DNA from: Longimonas halophila
GTDB lineage: Bacteria; Bacteroidota; Rhodothermia; Rhodothermales; Salinibacteraceae
Direction of reading: 5' to 3'
Length of the DNA: 64,000 nt
NCBI RefSeq assembly: GCF_002554705.1
Contig: NZ_PDEP01000015.1
Coordinates: forward strand, 1 to 64,000
The notes under the pieces are model-generated. The model saw only the letters and a list, made by a program, of their open reading frames with translations. It was not told the origin of the DNA and ran no database searches. Each line of letters starts with the position of its first letter. The first letter of the stretch is position 1. Below, in pieces: positions 1 to 11,704 of the stretch. Position numbers and translations under genes: made by a program.

Positions 1-2
1 TG

Positions 3-323
3 GCAGCGCTCACCGAAGACGGCCATGCCGGAGCCGCCTACACGATCACCGGCCCCGAGGCGCTCACCTACCACGAAGCCGCGGATGTGCTCTCCGAAGC
101 CTGGAGTCGCGACATCCGCTACGAGCCCGTAAGCGACGAAACCGCCCTCGATCTCTTCACCAGCGCCGGACTCGACGCCGACTACGCCGAGATGCTCGTG
201 GGGCTGTTTCAGGGCGTGCGCGCCGGGCAGGCCGCCGCTGTCTCCCCTGATGTAAAGCAGGTCACCGGCCAGCCGCCACGCTCGCTTCGGCAGTTTGCCT
301 CTGACACTGCAGGTGCCTGGTAG
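3..323 (+). CDS. NmrA-like NAD(P)-binding reductase, C-terminal fragment
   Basis: The open frame runs in from the left edge with no start in the window; only about 106 C-terminal residues are present. The stretch YTITGPEALTYHEAADVLSE, followed by a statement-like RDIRYEPVS segment, is the characteristic C-terminal half of NmrA-like / SDR a-type NAD(P)H-binding proteins (quinone oxidoreductase-like). The Rossmann part with the nucleotide-binding glycine motif lies upstream of the window, so cofactor and substrate cannot be judged. It converges on the minus-strand gene that ends 3 nt further on. Confidence 0.75.
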   Translation, partial: AALTEDGHAGAAYTITGPEALTYHEAADVLSEAWSRDIRYEPVSDETALDLFTSAGLDADYAEMLVGLFQGVRAGQAAAVSPDVKQVTGQPPRSLRQFASDTAGAW

Positions 324-325
324 CA

Positions 326-640
326 TCATCCATGATGCGCCCGTACCTCATAGTGTTGGGCGTGGGCATCGAACCGTGACAGCACGGCGCGGGCCGAGTC
401 GGGTACGTGGGCACGCTCGTAGGCTGCGCCCGCAAACTGCTTGACGGCATCCCACGACTCGAATCTGATGATAGTGACGAACTCGACTTCGCTGTCGTGC
501 TCCCGGCGGAGCAGCTGAATGCCCCGGTAGCCGTCTATATCCTTTGCAGCAATGCTGGGGAAGATCTCGTCGTTGAGGAGTTGCTCATAGGTGTTGGCCT
601 GTTCGGGCGTCGTCCATCCATGCCAGATGCGCGCAATCAT
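326..640 (-). CDS. ABM-domain (antibiotic biosynthesis monooxygenase-like) protein
   Basis: 104 residues, typical for a single ferredoxin-like ABM barrel. It begins MIARIWHGWT and carries the pattern GYRGIQLLRRE followed by EVEFVTIIRFESWDAVKQFA, which is seen in small ABM-superfamily proteins that act as heme- or quinone-related monooxygenases or as stress proteins. No catalytic assignment can be made from sequence. It is convergent with the reductase fragment and lies about 130 nt downstream of thiL on the same strand, so co-transcription with thiL is possible. Confidence 0.7.
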   Translation of the reverse strand: MIARIWHGWTTPEQANTYEQLLNDEIFPSIAAKDIDGYRGIQLLRREHDSEVEFVTIIRFESWDAVKQFAGAAYERAHVPDSARAVLSRFDAHAQHYEVRAHHG

Positions 641-773
641 GGGCCGGTGCGGTGTGCTTGGAAGTTAGCGAGGGGCGTCCTGTGCCGAGAGCGGGGCTGG
701 GACGCACCGGAAGGATGCGCGACCGCTGCCTGGGTGCGATGAAGCCCCAACTGCTCGGTCACTCGGTCAGGCA

Positions 774-1838
774 TTACGCCGCTCCGTCGTCGTTCTCATC
801 GAAGTGGTCGAAGCCGCCGGGTTGCATCGGAATGGCGGTGCCGTCGCCCTGCTCCACGAGCACACCTTTCGACGCGTCGGTGACCTCGCCAATGATGGTG
901 TACGTGGTCTCGTCGAGCGCGTCGAGGTCTGATTCATCGGCAGTGAAGAGCAGTTCGTAATCCTCGCCGCCGAAGAACGCATACACATCCACATCGTCGC
1001 CAAAGTGGTCGGCCACGCTGCGCGTTTCGGGGTGGATGGGCAGTGTAGGTGCAAAGAGCCGCGCACCCACGTCGCCCGCTTCGCAGATGTGATGGATCTC
1101 CGAGGAGAGTCCGTCTGAAATGTCAATGAGCGCGTGCGGCTTAAACCCCGCGTTGCGCCAGCGCCGTACCGATGCCTCTTGAGCGGGCGGAGCCAGGTGG
1201 CGGCGAATCACATACGGAAATGCATCCAGAGCCGGCTCGAAGTCGTCGCCCTCGTCCTCCAGCCGTTTGCGCTCGTCGGCCAGGATCTTGAGTCCGGCGT
1301 AGGACGCGCCCAGATCGCCGGTGACGCAGATCGCATCGCCCACTTGCGCGCCCGAGCGCTGCACGACCGCCTCGGCTTCGGCTGATCCCCAGGCCGTTAC
1401 CGACAGCGTAAGCGCATGGGCGCTGGTCGTATCGCCGCCCACCACGGTTATGCCGTACGCATCGCACGCCTTCTTAATGCCCTCATAGAGCGTGCGCAGA
1501 TGCTCCACCGTAATGTTTTTGGGGAGGCCAATCGTAATCAGCGCGTACTCGGGCGACACGTTCATCGCCGCCAGATCGCTCACGTTCACCGACATCAGCT
1601 TAAAGCCGAGGTGCTCCATCGGCATGAAGGTGCGGTCGAAGTGCACGCCTTCGATGAGCGAATCGGTGGTGTAGGCCTGCACGCGTCCGTCGGACTGCCG
1701 GATGACGGCGGCGTCGTCGCCAATGCCGGTGTGTACCTCGTCGGGCACGTCGGGCCCCAGCGTATCCCGCAGGTGGGCAATGAGGCCAAACTCGCCTATG
1801 TCAGATACATCGGTGTACATGGAAGGTTGTTGAGCCAT
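774..1838 (-). CDS. thiL: Thiamine-monophosphate kinase
   Basis: ThiL phosphorylates thiamine monophosphate with ATP to give thiamine diphosphate, the last step of cofactor synthesis in the cytoplasm. Visible family motifs are GIGDDAAV (about residues 38-45), the DSLIEGVHF segment, VVGGDTTSA near residue 135, and GLSSEIHHI in the C-terminal half. The length of 354 residues fits the family. I start at the Met at 1838 (MAQQPSMYTD); a Met 3 codons upstream (1847) and one 6 codons downstream are alternatives. No other thiamine gene or TPP riboswitch is visible nearby. The DsrE-like gene lies 61 nt upstream on the same strand. Confidence 0.93.
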   Translation of the reverse strand: MAQQPSMYTDVSDIGEFGLIAHLRDTLGPDVPDEVHTGIGDDAAVIRQSDGRVQAYTTDSLIEGVHFDRTFMPMEHLGFKLMSVNVSDLAAMNVSPEYALITIGLPKNITVEHLRTLYEGIKKACDAYGITVVGGDTTSAHALTLSVTAWGSAEAEAVVQRSGAQVGDAICVTGDLGASYAGLKILADERKRLEDEGDDFEPALDAFPYVIRRHLAPPAQEASVRRWRNAGFKPHALIDISDGLSSEIHHICEAGDVGARLFAPTLPIHPETRSVADHFGDDVDVYAFFGGEDYELLFTADESDLDALDETTYTIIGEVTDASKGVLVEQGDGTAIPMQPGGFDHFDENDDGAA

Positions 1839-1899
1839 AAACGGCACGAAGGGTTATCAGCAAAAGAAACTAAGATAGGGGGATGCCGGGAGCGTGGCG

Positions 1900-2262
1900 C
1901 TAAAACGTGAGACTGGTATCGTGCTCCGCAGCCTGGCGCGCCATGTCGCCGGCACCGCCAAACGTAGCCCAGTCGGCCAGGTCCTCCTCTTGGATGCCGC
2001 GCGCTTTGGCACAGGGCTCACACACAACGAACTCAGCCAGCGCGTCGTTGTCCAGCAGCGCATTCAGCACATCCTGCACCACAGGCAGACCGGGCGCCTT
2101 TAGCTCTGAGAGGTCGGCATGGCGCGTGCTGCCCAGGTAGGTGGCCTCTTGCATCGCGAAGATGGCGACCGTCTCGCCACGGCTCATCGCGCCTTTGGCG
2201 GCCACAAAAGGAAGTACGGTTTTGGTGGTGTTGTCGGGGCCGACGGTGGCAATAATATGCAT
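1900..2262 (-). CDS. DsrE-family protein
   Basis: 120 residues starting MHIIATVGPDN, an alpha/beta fold of the DsrE/DsrF-like type: a first strand with a nucleotide-like loop, a VAIFAMQEATYL segment, and FVVCEPCAKARGI, which holds two Cys where sulfur-carrying DsrE homologues have theirs. Members act in sulfur relay or are uncharacterised. It sits just upstream of thiL on the same strand, and thiamine synthesis needs sulfur transfer, but a functional link is only inference. Confidence 0.75.
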   Translation of the reverse strand: MHIIATVGPDNTTKTVLPFVAAKGAMSRGETVAIFAMQEATYLGSTRHADLSELKAPGLPVVQDVLNALLDNDALAEFVVCEPCAKARGIQEEDLADWATFGGAGDMARQAAEHDTSLTF

Positions 2263-2485
2263 GGTAACAAGCGGCTATTTTGAAGAAGATAGATGCGAAC
2301 AGGCATCGCTAAAGCGACATGTGGCTCCCGCCACAACGTGACGGATCTGGTACAAACACAGGGGGATGCCAGGAGGCCGCTGCAATGTTGCAGGAATGTG
2401 AGACATCCCCGCAGTTCTCGTGCAACGACCGATTGGGCGTGCGGTTTAGGCGGCACTTCATTTTTCGAACGCACGTCAAGCCTAT
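2263..2485. other. Intergenic region between divergent genes
   Basis: This separates the minus-strand DsrE-like gene from the plus-strand DUF1152 gene. I see no gene here; short frames are shadows. The right end joins directly to the repeat element at 2486. Confidence 0.5.
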
Positions 2486-2646
2486 GAACCTGTTTGGGTT
2501 TTGGTTTGACAGCGAGAGCGAGGGCCGCTGAGGCGAAAATTGGACCCCAATCGAGGTTCGTAGCCGGGGCTACGGGCTAAGATTGGGGGCAATTTGCAGC
2601 CCAGCGGAGCCGCTCGGAGCTCAAAGTAAAAAATCAAAACAGGTTC
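2486..2646 (+). repeat. MITE-like palindromic repeat, family A copy 1
   Basis: A 161-bp non-coding element with terminal inverted repeats: it opens GAACCTGTTTGGGTTTTG and closes AAAATCAAAACAGGTTC, the outer 10 bases being perfect inverted copies. A second copy in the opposite orientation is at 25181-25326 and a shortened one at 11137-11225. It ends one base before the ATG of the DUF1152 gene, so it supplies that gene's whole leader; AGG five bases upstream of the ATG may act as ribosome binding site. Confidence 0.85.
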
Positions 2647-2647
2647 T

Positions 2648-3787
2648 ATGCCTTCTTCAAAACGCACCCTCGTTGTAGCTGGAGGCGGGGGCGGCGATGC
2701 CCTCGCGGCACTCATGGTCGCCCGTGCCCTTGGCCTTGCCCCCAGCGAAGTGGCCTACGCCACCATTGTGTGGGAGCGCACCATCTATGACCCGAGTCCG
2801 GGGCCGCGTGGACCCGACGACTTTGCGACCATCAAGCCGGTAGGCGCGCACAACCACGCCATCGATGGCACCAGCGCGCTGAAAGACCCCGCCGTCACGT
2901 TCATTCCGCGTCTGGCGGATACGTTTGGCGTGAGCTACTACCTCATGAACATCCGGCGCGGGGCCAAGCATGTGCGCGACCAGGTGCGCGAACTGCACGC
3001 ACTGCACGGCTTTGAGGAGATTCTGGTGGTGGATGTCGGCGGCGACATCCTGGCGCGCGGCGACGAAGAGACGCTCCGCAGCCCCACCGCCGACGGACTC
3101 GCACTGGCGGGCATGTACGATGCGCCGGTGGACGTGCACGTGGCGGTAGCGGGCTTCGGCCTCGACGGCGAACTGACCACCGCGCACATGGACGACATCA
3201 ACACCGAACTGCCGCTCGACACCGACTATGCTGAGCCGCAGCCCATCACCGAAGCCATTGCCTCCGACTTCATGAGCGCGTTTGAGTGGCTACCGTCCGA
3301 GGTGTCGGGCATGACGTGTGCGGCGGCGCTGGGCTACCGAGGCACTGCCGAAATTCGCAGCAGCGGCATGAAGGTGGAACTGACCGATGAGAGTCCGCTC
3401 GTGCGCACGTACCCATTCGAGGCGGTGTGGCAGCGCAACGAAATCGCGCAGGCCTGCCGCGACACGACCTCGCTCGACGAAACGGAGGCGATTGTACGCT
3501 CCTTCGGGCAGACGTCGGAGCTCGACTACGAGCGCCGCTCGGCCAAAAACCTGGAGCCGCGCGGCGACACGACCGCCCCGGCCATCCTTGACGAGGAGCA
3601 GATCGAAACGCTCGACGTGTGCCTGATGATGTACTGCGACGAGGCGAAAGGCGAGGGCATCGACTACCTGAGCATCCGGCGCATTGCCAAGGTGCTTGGG
3701 CTGGATCGCAACCAGCTTACGCAGTTCCGATCCTATCTCGCATCTGCCTACCCCGACCGCCTCAACCCGCCCGTGTGGGTGTGTTAG
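2648..3787 (+). CDS. DUF1152 domain protein
   Basis: 379 residues. The N-terminus LVVAGGGGGDALAALMVA and the segment ILVVDVGGDILARG followed by LRSPTADGLAL are the hallmark motifs of DUF1152, a family of unknown biochemistry with a glycine-rich putative nucleotide or acyl binding loop. No signal peptide or membrane segment is visible. The start ATG lies one base after repeat element A, so expression probably depends on sequence inside that element. Identification by family is good; function is unknown. Confidence 0.8.
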   Translation: MPSSKRTLVVAGGGGGDALAALMVARALGLAPSEVAYATIVWERTIYDPSPGPRGPDDFATIKPVGAHNHAIDGTSALKDPAVTFIPRLADTFGVSYYLMNIRRGAKHVRDQVRELHALHGFEEILVVDVGGDILARGDEETLRSPTADGLALAGMYDAPVDVHVAVAGFGLDGELTTAHMDDINTELPLDTDYAEPQPITEAIASDFMSAFEWLPSEVSGMTCAAALGYRGTAEIRSSGMKVELTDESPLVRTYPFEAVWQRNEIAQACRDTTSLDETEAIVRSFGQTSELDYERRSAKNLEPRGDTTAPAILDEEQIETLDVCLMMYCDEAKGEGIDYLSIRRIAKVLGLDRNQLTQFRSYLASAYPDRLNPPVWVC

Positions 3788-4091
3788 CTGGTTGTACGTT
3801 GGCTGGAACCGCTTTCTATGCGATCAAGGAGGTGGGTGGGACCAGCGCTCGTGGCACAGTTCGAATCGGCGTTTGGAAGCTCACAAATGTAAAAAAAGAA
3901 ACGGGAGGGAGTTCAGGTTGATATCTACTCTGATTCTACATATGTTCACGATGGAAGTGCATCCATAATAGCCCCCATTGCTCAGCAGCGTGAAGTAACC
4001 GGTTTGATGAATCCACGGCTCTTCATCACAGGAAGCGTGGCGTTGTACGCTGTTCCTACCTCTGATTCGTTCCACATCGCATCCAATTCTG
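3788..4091. other. Intergenic stretch without recognised content
   Basis: About 300 bp between two plus-strand genes. The only short frames are unconvincing. An A-rich run at about 3889-3900 is present but without a clear hairpin before it. I see no RNA gene or strong palindrome. Confidence 0.4.
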
Positions 4092-5186
4092 ATGTCTGTA
4101 TTACGCACTCTTTCCGTCATGATTAGCGGATGTGCCCTGCTTGCCGCCGTGTGGGCGCTTGGCACACCGGCTCAGCCCAACGCCGCAGACGCGGCAGATG
4201 CCACCCCGGTCAGACAGGCCGCTGCATCGCTTGAGTCGCTGCCCGACCCCCACACCCCGGATTTCATACAGCGGCCTCGGTCGCAGTCCGCCAGCGAGCG
4301 AACATTTCGATCCGGCTCCTGGACCGAAGTCGGGGCCCAACGCCCATCGCTCACCAACCCGCGCGCCCTCCGTGCCGCCCGGGGCGATGTGTTCTTTCGT
4401 GATCAATCCGAGCACCAGGTGTATCGGTATACGCTTGATGGCGAGCATGTGCGCACATATGGGGAGGGACGCGGCGTAGGACCCGGGCAGCACATGGCCG
4501 TCATGGGGTATGGCATCGCTTCCAATGGGCAGGTGGTTGTCGGCGACCCGCGAGGTCGAAAAATATCGGTGTTTAACGAGGACGGGACGGTAGAGCGCTC
4601 CGAGCGTCCCGACTTTGGTCTCATACGACTGGGGGTGACGAGCGATGACCAGATTGTCACCTTCGGCGCTCCCACTTCTACCGTGCGCTTTCAATCCCTA
4701 TCGGGCGGCGGACACCAGGAGGGCGAGGATCTTGTGCGCAACCCATACGAGTCGATTGGTCTGCTGGATGGCGGTCTGCGCGGCGATACGCAGGGCGGCG
4801 TGATCCAGTTCTCGTTCTTCTACGGCTACCTGATTCGGTGGCATGGCAATGGCACCATCGACTACATCCGCCACATGGTTGGCGACTACCCGCCCACGCC
4901 CACGGAACCGGCAGGAGGCGGCACAAAGCGTGCTGTGGGACGCGAACTCCGCTTTCGCATCAACGACGTGTCGATCCACGACGACGAGATCCACGTGCTG
5001 GTGATCTTTCTGGAGCCGGACGAAAATCGCTACGTTGTGGATGTGTATGATCTGGCAGCGGGCGACTACCGCTACAGCTACGAGCCGCCCGAGCCCGTGC
5101 GCAGCCTGGCCATCACCGGCAACCATGTCATTGGCGGGCAGGACACCACGTTTGCTGTGTGGGACCGCAGTGCAATTGCGGAGTGA
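4092..5186 (+). CDS. Exported 6-bladed beta-propeller (NHL-like) protein
   Basis: 364 residues beginning with an N-terminal hydrophobic segment (about residues 5-23, VMISGCALLAAVWALG) that may be a signal peptide or anchor. From about residue 80 the protein shows blade-like repeats such as VYRYTLDGEHVRTYGEGRG, ISVFNEDGTVERSERP and VVDVYDLAAGDYRYSY, as in the 6-bladed propeller proteins common in Bacteroidota. These are usually surface or periplasmic binding proteins of unknown ligand. No partner gene is adjacent, so the role is open. Confidence 0.7.
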   Translation: MSVLRTLSVMISGCALLAAVWALGTPAQPNAADAADATPVRQAAASLESLPDPHTPDFIQRPRSQSASERTFRSGSWTEVGAQRPSLTNPRALRAARGDVFFRDQSEHQVYRYTLDGEHVRTYGEGRGVGPGQHMAVMGYGIASNGQVVVGDPRGRKISVFNEDGTVERSERPDFGLIRLGVTSDDQIVTFGAPTSTVRFQSLSGGGHQEGEDLVRNPYESIGLLDGGLRGDTQGGVIQFSFFYGYLIRWHGNGTIDYIRHMVGDYPPTPTEPAGGGTKRAVGRELRFRINDVSIHDDEIHVLVIFLEPDENRYVVDVYDLAAGDYRYSYEPPEPVRSLAITGNHVIGGQDTTFAVWDRSAIAE

Positions 5187-5253
5187 GTCGCGTGCTACCT
5201 GGAGTTGCGTCTCCCCTTATTTGGGTAGTCTCCTGAAATTATTTCAAACGAAG

Positions 5254-5320
5254 TCTGTCATGGTGAGCGGACGGCGACGTAGGAGCCGGGAGTCGAACCA
5301 TCTCCCCGGCGTTCAGCAGA
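5254..5320 (+). repeat. Short interspersed repeat, family B copy 1
   Basis: A 67-bp repeat starting TCTGTCATGGTGAGCGGACG and ending GCGTTCAGCAGA. A copy about 90% identical by eye is at 30981-31050, and a more diverged inverted one is at 34421-34484. All three are intergenic and none has a coding frame. It lies between the convergent propeller gene and the AhpD-like gene. Confidence 0.8.
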
Positions 5321-5389
5321 CGCTGTTCGGGAAGGCGCTGTACCCGTACCCATCTCGGTTCAACATGCAGAGTCATCGCTGAAAACGCA

Positions 5390-5944
5390 CTAATACGCAT
5401 ACCCTTCGACCTCCTCGGGCGTAAAGTTGACGCCAAGCCCCAGGGCCATGCGGTTTACGAAGTTGAAGTAGGAGGTCACCATCGCCGTGTCGAGGATGGC
5501 GGTGTCGGAGAGGCCCTTGTCGCGGAGCGCCGCGATGTTGTCTTCTGTTACGGCACCCGGGGCGGTGGTGAGGACACGCGCATACGTGGCGAGCGCCTGC
5601 TCACGCTCCGAAAGCACGTCTTTGGCCTCCCCCTGAAGCACCGCGTCGATGCGGTCGTTGTCCCAGTACGCGTTGAGTGCCGCGCGGTGGTGCTCTACGC
5701 AATAGGCACAGTCGTTGGCATCGGACACGACCACAGCGATGAGTTCGCGCTCGGCACGCGACAGGTCGGTGCGGGCAAACAGCAGCTCGCGGTACAGGTC
5801 GTGGTGCGCCTGCAAGGTGTCGGGGCGTAGGCTGTGCACTTTCAGGATGTTGGCCACCTTACCGCGAGATGAGGCTACACGGTCGTACACGGCGCGTAGA
5901 GAGTCAGAGGCGTCGTCTTCGTCGATTGTTTCAATCCAGGCCAT
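5390..5944 (-). CDS. Peroxidase-related AhpD / carboxymuconolactone decarboxylase family protein
   Basis: 184 residues. The motif CAYCVEHHRAALN holds the CxxC redox pair plus the downstream His of AhpD-like alkylhydroperoxidases (peroxidase-related enzyme subgroup), which reduce peroxides with a disulfide cycle. The whole-length helical pattern and the C-terminal NFVNRMALGLGVNFTPEE fit that subgroup. It is the last gene of an apparent operon: ECF sigma, anti-sigma, this gene, with gaps of 8 and 36 nt. That arrangement suggests the sigma factor answers redox or peroxide stress, which is inference. Confidence 0.87.
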   Translation of the reverse strand: MAWIETIDEDDASDSLRAVYDRVASSRGKVANILKVHSLRPDTLQAHHDLYRELLFARTDLSRAERELIAVVVSDANDCAYCVEHHRAALNAYWDNDRIDAVLQGEAKDVLSEREQALATYARVLTTAPGAVTEDNIAALRDKGLSDTAILDTAMVTSYFNFVNRMALGLGVNFTPEEVEGYAY

Positions 5945-5980
5945 AGGGCAGCGGGGTTATGCATAAAACAGAGGCGGTGA

Positions 5981-6286
5981 TCACGACGATGCGTTGTTGG
6001 TGGGCGGCTCGTAATGATCACGCAGAAAAGAGAGCGTTTCATCCACCAGCGCATCCGACGGCTCCGGCGGGTGGTCGTTAGCAGGGTCGGCCTCTTTGAC
6101 GAGGTCAATGGTAGCGCGGTACTGCTGCAGGTAGGTGCGGCATGTTTCGCATCCATTAATATGCCGCTCAAACTGCGCTTTGGTGGTCGTGTCGAGGCGG
6201 CCATCCACGTAGGCTTCGAGAAAACCGTTCACCTCTTGGCAGGTGAGCATCCAGCGGCGGCGCCACTCAGTAAGAAAATTAGCCAT
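5981..6286 (-). CDS. Zinc-finger anti-sigma factor
   Basis: 101 residues. The motif H-I-N-G-C-E-T-C matches the HxxxCxxC zinc-binding anti-sigma (ZAS) signature, preceded by the usual short helix LTCQEVNGFLEAYVDGRLD. There is no transmembrane segment, so it is predicted to be a soluble cytoplasmic anti-sigma that could sense redox state through its zinc-thiol cluster. It lies 8 nt downstream of its likely partner, the ECF sigma gene. Confidence 0.88.
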   Translation of the reverse strand: MANFLTEWRRRWMLTCQEVNGFLEAYVDGRLDTTTKAQFERHINGCETCRTYLQQYRATIDLVKEADPANDHPPEPSDALVDETLSFLRDHYEPPTNNASS

Positions 6287-6294
6287 GCGGCGAA

Positions 6295-6894
6295 CTACGA
6301 AAAATCAGAAGCAAAATGCGGGTCGAGCAAGGAACGGAGCGCTTGCCGCGCGCGGTGTAGGCGCACGCGCACAGCCCCTCGGCTGATGCCAAGGAGCTCG
6401 GCGGTCTCTTTCGTTGAGCGCTCCTCCAGATCACGCAGCACAATGACCTCGCGATACGAGTCGGAGAGCTCGTCCAGTGCCTTGTGCACCAGTTCTTTGC
6501 GTTCGGCGCGCTCGGCGGTTTGTTCCGGATCCCACGGCTCGAACGAGCCGGTGTAGCGCCCAAACCGAAAATCGGGCTGCAGGCGCTCCATCGTCTCCTC
6601 GTCCATGGGCTGCTGTCGCTTGTTCTTGCGCAGCCAGCTACGGGCCAGGTTGATACCGATGCCGGTGACCCACGACGTCAGTTGCGAGTCGCCCCGAAAC
6701 GAGTCCAGGTTCTTGTACGCCTGCAAAAACGTTTCCTGCACCAGACTGCGCGCTGCCTCGTCATCGTTGACGTAGCGCAGAATGATGTGAAACAGGCGGG
6801 GCGTCTCGGACTCGACCATGGCCTCGAAGGCTGCACGATCGCCGTTTAAGATCGCCTCGGTATCCACACGAGAAGAAGATGGAGCGTTGGGCAC
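6295..6894 (-). CDS. RNA polymerase sigma factor, ECF family
   Basis: 199 residues with region 2 (DDEAARSLVQETFLQAYKNL, then FRGDSQLTSWVTGIGINLAR) and region 4 (LDELSDSYREVIVLRDLEER and the helix-turn-helix STKETAELLGISRGAVRVRL). It heads the operon with the zinc anti-sigma factor and the AhpD-like peroxidase gene. The pairing suggests the sigma is held by the anti-sigma until oxidative conditions release it. Start at the Met of MPNAPSSSR. Confidence 0.93.
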   Translation of the reverse strand: MPNAPSSSRVDTEAILNGDRAAFEAMVESETPRLFHIILRYVNDDEAARSLVQETFLQAYKNLDSFRGDSQLTSWVTGIGINLARSWLRKNKRQQPMDEETMERLQPDFRFGRYTGSFEPWDPEQTAERAERKELVHKALDELSDSYREVIVLRDLEERSTKETAELLGISRGAVRVRLHRARQALRSLLDPHFASDFS

Positions 6895-7148
6895 AACCGG
6901 GGAAGACTAAGTGCAGAAAGCGCGGGTGGCGTTACGCGGGCTACGTATGGAAGCCCGTCCAGGCGTTACACCAGCCGAGGCTGTAATCATTACGCGGGTG
7001 CGGAGCGCATCATATGAACCCATTGCGGAGACGGTGGATAAACTGGGGCGTTGTTCATATATTGCAGGATCCGATGCGCTGCTATACGGTGCAAAATCAA
7101 TGCACCATCTGCCCCCCCTGCTTGTACTGCCACGTCCATCTGCCCTCT

Positions 7149-10033
<2,885 letters not shown>

Positions 10034-10084
10034 CGGTCCGCTCCCGGTCCGCTGTTTGCCGTGTTGCTGGCTTCCGCCGTATCC

Positions 10085-11059
10085 ATGCCGACCCCCGAGC
10101 TATCTATTGTCGTTCCGGTGTACAACGAAGCCGACTCGCTCCCCGAGTTGGCCGACCGCCTGCGCACAGCCTGTGCCGACTATGCCATTGAGGTGTGGCT
10201 CGTAGACGACGGCTCGACCGACGACTCGTGGGCCGTCATTACGGCGCTGCATGAGGACGACAAGCGGTTTCGGGGGATTCGATTGCAGCGCAACTACGGG
10301 AAATCCGCTGCACTTGCCGTGGGATTCGAGCATGTGCGAGCGCCGTACGTCGTTACGCTGGATGCAGATCTGCAAGATGACCCGGATGAGATTCCGGCGC
10401 TCATCGCCCTCCTCGATGACGGGCACGACCTCGTGAGCGGATGGAAGCGCAAGCGCCACGACCCGCTCTCAAAGACGATTCCAAGCCGCTTTTTCAACGG
10501 CGTCACGCGGCTGGTGTCGGGCATCAGTATCCACGACTTTAACTGCGGACTCAAAGCGTACCGCCGCGAGGTCGTGCAGTCCATTAACCTGTATGGCGAA
10601 CTGCATCGCTACATCCCCCTGCTGGCGAAGTGGGAGGGGTTCGACCGCATCACTGAAAAGCCGGTGCAGCACCACCCGCGCAAGCATGGCACCACCAAGT
10701 TCGGGCTGGAGCGGTTCATCCGCGGCTTCCTGGACTTTGTCTCGGTGCTGTTTCTCACGCGGTTTGCCGCGCGTCCCATGCATTTCTTTGGCGGACTCGG
10801 CACGCTCAGCTTTATCACCGGGTTCGTCGTGAGCCTGTGGCTCTCCATTGAAAAGCTGGTGTTTGGCCACGCCCTGGGCGATCGGCCCTTGCTTCTGCTG
10901 GGTTTGCTGCTCATCTTGTTTGGCGCTCAGATGTTCACAACTGGCCTGCTCGGCGAAATGATCGTGCGCCCTCGCATGGAAACGACCGACGCCTACCGCA
11001 TTGCCGACCGGCATGATAGGGAAGCACCACAGGCGGCGCCTACAACGGTGTCATCATAA
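10085..11059 (+). CDS. Family 2 glycosyltransferase, DPM1/GtrB-like, membrane-bound
   Basis: I start at the ATG at 10085 (MPTPELSIVVPVYNE); a GTG 8 codons upstream is possible. The 324-residue protein has the GT-A fold signatures VVPVYNEADSL, VDDGSTDDSW and the metal-binding DADLQDDPDE. Two hydrophobic segments near residues 235-295 resemble bactoprenol-phosphate glucosyl/mannosyltransferases, which load a sugar on a polyprenyl phosphate at the inner membrane. It follows gyrB by 51 nt, but no glycan cluster is near. Confidence 0.87.
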   Translation: MPTPELSIVVPVYNEADSLPELADRLRTACADYAIEVWLVDDGSTDDSWAVITALHEDDKRFRGIRLQRNYGKSAALAVGFEHVRAPYVVTLDADLQDDPDEIPALIALLDDGHDLVSGWKRKRHDPLSKTIPSRFFNGVTRLVSGISIHDFNCGLKAYRREVVQSINLYGELHRYIPLLAKWEGFDRITEKPVQHHPRKHGTTKFGLERFIRGFLDFVSVLFLTRFAARPMHFFGGLGTLSFITGFVVSLWLSIEKLVFGHALGDRPLLLLGLLLILFGAQMFTTGLLGEMIVRPRMETTDAYRIADRHDREAPQAAPTTVSS

Positions 11060-11136
11060 ACGAATTAACGTGGTGCGCAAGTTTTTCTGATTACTCGTTG
11101 GCGCTGATTGTCCCTCATGCTCTCACGGCATTCTGA

Positions 11137-11225
11137 GGGCCTGTTTTGATTTCTTATTTTGAGCACTCCAGGAGTATTTCTTCCCTACGGTCAGGGTGCT
11201 CGCTCTCAAACCCCAAACAGATTCT
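11137..11225. repeat. MITE-like palindromic repeat, family A copy 3 (short)
   Basis: About 89 bp with one end GCCTGTTTTGATTTCTTATT and the other CTCAAACCCCAAACAG, matching the two ends of the copy at 2486-2646. The middle is shortened and forms its own inverted pair, GAGCAC with GTGCTC. It abuts directly on a family C repeat, giving a composite intergenic block. Confidence 0.7.
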
Positions 11226-11230
11226 GAGAA

Positions 11231-11392
11231 CGGGTTGTGCTATAGGTTCAGAAGTCGCCCAGCCCGCCAACGCCCGTCATCCAGATCCTGAATCGAGTTC
11301 AGGACAGGCAAGGCGCGCCTGGCGCCGCTGATCCGGAGCCGAGCGAAGCGACGCACGAAGTAATCCATGCGCCGTTTGAGGGGGCCTCACTC
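11231..11392 (+). repeat. Interspersed repeat, family C copy 1
   Basis: About 160 bp, nearly identical by eye to the inverted copy at 36586-36748; shared blocks include TTGTGCTATAGGTTCAGAAG and GCGAAGCGACGCACGAAGTA. It contains the small inverted pair ATCCTGAATCGAGTTCAGGA. No long frame is conserved between copies, so it is non-coding. A partial third copy lies at 63124-63209. Confidence 0.85.
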
Positions 11393-11704
11393 CTCGCAAG
11401 CATCCACCTATTGGGGGAGATGGCCGTGTGCAGGGCATAAACACATGCTTCCGCATGGCCGAGGGCACGTACATGTATGGCACAACACGTTATTTAGCGT
11501 CTATCCACCACCAAAATAACGCGGTATGCAAGTTTTCCCATTGTCCTTTCGGGGCGGGCATCCCCCTTTGTCGCTGCGCGACATTTCCCCCTTCGCGAAG
11601 GGGGAAACGCCCGAACAGCGTGAGGGAATGGGGGATGTCAGGACCGCGTATTCTGCCACAAGGCGATCAGCAAAGGAAAAAGGAAACCTGCACATGCCGT
11701 AAAA
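11393..11704. other. Intergenic block with simple repeat-like sequence
   Basis: About 310 bp without a credible gene. At about 11570-11635 it holds CCCCCTTCGCGAAGGGGGAA, a perfect self-complementary block within a longer low-complexity stretch. It is similar in kind to the CTCTCCCT-rich block at 39282-39420. Confidence 0.5.
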
